55,912 nucleotides of DNA from NCBI GenBank assembly GCA_005799025.1, contig SYHX01000031.1, forward strand, positions 1-55,912, in the 5' to 3' direction. Positions 54,419 through 55,912 of this stretch are shown here, one piece after another. Numbering within the stretch: position 1 is the stretch's first letter; every line of letters starts with the position of its first letter. The stretch comes from Bacteroidota bacterium. Lineage in GTDB: Bacteria > Bacteroidota > Bacteroidia > UBA7662. Below the pieces are notes generated by a model. That model ran no database searches, had not been told where the DNA came from, and saw nothing but the letters and a program-made list of their open reading frames with translations. A program made the position numbers and the translations under genes.

Positions 54419-55912
54419 ATGAACGCCCTCCTTAAATCCCTAATTCTTGCCACCATCGTCCTCGTTGGGCCCTGGATGGCCCCTCTTGCCCTGGGACAAA
54501 AGGCTTCAACGTCCCCTTCAACCCTCCTACATGGCCGTGTTGTCGATCCCCAAGGTCGATCCCTGGTCGGTGCCACCCTGCTTTGGGAGGAAACCGCGCG
54601 GGGTACTTCCACCAACAACCAAGGAGAATTTGTCCTGGAAAGATCCTTGGGAGCCCAAAAACTCTTGGTTCGTTATGTTGGCTACCAACCCCTCCGCATT
54701 GAGATTCCCTTGGGAGTCCGCAGCGATTTCGGTCAGGATACCCTTCGAAATTGGGTCTTGACCATGCAACCCTCCATCCTGCTCCGGGAAGAGGTGGTGG
54801 TCACTGCCGGTCAGGTTCTGCCAGGAACCCCGGTCACCTCCACCAAAATGGATGCCGATGAATTGCGCAAACAAAACACCGGACAGGACATGCCGTATGT
54901 TTTGCAATTTCAACCCTCGACTCTCGCCTCCTCCGATGCAGGGGCCGGCATCGGTTACACCAATTTGCGAATCCGCGGTTCCGATATGACCCGCATCAAT
55001 GTTACTTTGAATGGTGTTCCGGTCAATGACGCCGAATCCCATGGTTTGTTCTGGGTCAACATGCCCGATTTGACTTCCTCCCTCAGCTCCGTCCAAATCC
55101 AGCGCGGGCTGGGCAGCAGCACCAACGGATCCTCGGCCTTTGGAGCCAGCATTCACCTCGAAACCCATAACGAAACCGACAGTCCTGGTATCGAACTCAG
55201 GGTGGGCGGAGGTAGCTTTGGCACTCAAATTCAAAGCTTTACCGCCAACACCCTCTCTTCCTCCGGGGCCTGGTCTGCCCAGGTCCGCGCCTCCCGCATC
55301 CTTTCCAACGGCTACGTGGAACGTTCCGGTAGTAACCTAACCTCTTTGGCCGCATCGCTGGCCTACAAAACCCGTAACACCATACACCGATGGTCTGTTC
55401 TTTCGGGTCGCGAAAAAACAGGACAGGCCTGGTACGGATTATCAGCTGCCGAATGGAAAGACAACCCCAGCTTCAATTACGCCGGTATGTTTACAAACGA
55501 TTCTGGGCAAACTGCCTTTTATCCCAACCAAACCGATAACTACCGACAAGACCATTGGCAATATTCCATCAAACACCGACTCCCCTCCGGCTGGTCGATT
55601 CATAACACTTTCTTTTATACCAGAGGTTACGGGTATTACGAGGAATACAGCGTAGGCCAAGCCCTGGCCGATTACGGACTCCCTCCGGTCCGCACCGGCA
55701 GCGATAGCCTCGTTGTGCTTGCAACCCATTCGGACCTCATCCGCCAACGCTGGTTGGACAACCACTTTGTAGGGCAAATCCTTCAGGCTCAGTACCGAGG
55801 CTGGACGCTCGGAGCCCAAGTTCAGCGCTATACCGGATGGCATTTTGGCCGCGTACTATGGACCCGCATTGGGGCCCTCAGCCTGCCGGATCACGAATAT
55901 TACCGCAACCGA
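54419..55912 (+). CDS. TonB-dependent receptor, partial; probable thiamin transporter
   Basis: 498 codons in frame to the window end with no stop. It has a signal peptide (LLKSLILATIVLVGPWMAPLALGQ), a carboxypeptidase-like domain (LLHGRVVDPQGRSLVGATLLWEE, LLVRYVGYQPL), and a plug with EEVVVTAGQ, ELRKQNTGQDMPYVLQFQP, RIRGSDMTRINVTLNGVPVNDAESHGLFWVNMPDL and SVQIQRGLGSSTNGSSAFGASIHLET. The barrel continues past the edge. The TPP riboswitch just upstream implies thiamin or a precursor as cargo; TPP-controlled TonB receptors are known in Bacteroidota. ATG 54419 fits the signal peptide. Confidence 0.92.
   Translation, partial: MNALLKSLILATIVLVGPWMAPLALGQKASTSPSTLLHGRVVDPQGRSLVGATLLWEETARGTSTNNQGEFVLERSLGAQKLLVRYVGYQPLRIEIPLGVRSDFGQDTLRNWVLTMQPSILLREEVVVTAGQVLPGTPVTSTKMDADELRKQNTGQDMPYVLQFQPSTLASSDAGAGIGYTNLRIRGSDMTRINVTLNGVPVNDAESHGLFWVNMPDLTSSLSSVQIQRGLGSSTNGSSAFGASIHLETHNETDSPGIELRVGGGSFGTQIQSFTANTLSSSGAWSAQVRASRILSNGYVERSGSNLTSLAASLAYKTRNTIHRWSVLSGREKTGQAWYGLSAAEWKDNPSFNYAGMFTNDSGQTAFYPNQTDNYRQDHWQYSIKHRLPSGWSIHNTFFYTRGYGYYEEYSVGQALADYGLPPVRTGSDSLVVLATHSDLIRQRWLDNHFVGQILQAQYRGWTLGAQVQRYTGWHFGRVLWTRIGALSLPDHEYYRNR

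Noticed and set aside
54187-54618. Open frame of 143 residues on the minus strand
   Set aside because: It is antisense to the TPP riboswitch and the TonB receptor start, with low-complexity composition.
55442-55843. Minus-strand 133-codon frame near the right edge
   Set aside because: It is antisense to the barrel of the TonB receptor and has no family features.
1-55912. CRISPR array, rRNA or insertion sequences
   Set aside because: No regular direct-repeat/spacer structure, no rRNA sequence, and no transposase or terminal inverted repeats were seen.

Overview
The window looks like a stretch of chromosome from a Bacteroidota bacterium with moderate GC, probably Saprospiria/Chitinophagia-like and uncultured; the exact lineage is inferred. 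The signs are type IX secretion (T9SS) C-terminal sorting domains, a PorV/PorQ-family protein, several TonB-dependent receptors, a HmuY lipoprotein, the families DUF6588, DUF4286 and DUF2490, a tRNA-Met without encoded CCA, and the general lack of strong Shine-Dalgarno sequences.

Layout. 1-11.7 kb is an accessory and envelope region: a partial LamG-like secreted protein, a tyrosine recombinase, a secreted sugar dehydrogenase overlapping an SRAP/HMCES DNA-crosslink protein, a DUF2490 outer-membrane protein beside what looks like a decayed STAS domain, an MFS transporter, a T9SS-exported esterase, a TonB receptor plus HmuY pair for haem, tRNA-Met, a 47-residue zinc-ribbon protein not covered by ordinary length cut-offs, and an SRPBCC protein. 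11.8-26.9 kb is a surface-polysaccharide and lipid-export block: LptF/G-like permease, five glycosyltransferases or transport partners on the plus strand (two GTs, Wzx-like flippase, Wzz-like chain-length protein, Wzy/WaaL-like O-antigen ligase) and, on the minus strand, a GT9 heptosyltransferase-like enzyme, a heavily broken TPR/membrane glycosyltransferase-like pseudogene, a flippase-like LPG-synthase-TM protein, a GT2 and an orphan OppC-like permease.

27-28.5 kb holds housekeeping genes (ruvC, HIT, greA). 28.5-37.5 kb is one minus-strand operon of three large envelope genes: a TonB receptor with carboxypeptidase-like N-terminal domain, a 1345-residue secreted protein and a PorV/PorQ-family protein, closed by a good intrinsic terminator. 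37.7-54.2 kb is mostly housekeeping: nitronate monooxygenase-like protein, DUF4286, a TPR protein, the tightly coupled radA-hflX-anmK run, an SDR, a LolC/E-like permease with a methyltransferase, rbfA, a thioesterase, an M20 amidohydrolase, a SPOR protein and secA.

The right end holds a clear TPP riboswitch followed by a terminator-like hairpin and then a truncated TonB receptor, so this receptor is most likely an outer-membrane thiamin importer. The most interesting items for follow-up are the TonB receptor/giant secreted protein/PorV operon, the riboswitch-controlled receptor, the decayed genes inside otherwise intact operons, and the orphan OppC permease in the polysaccharide block.
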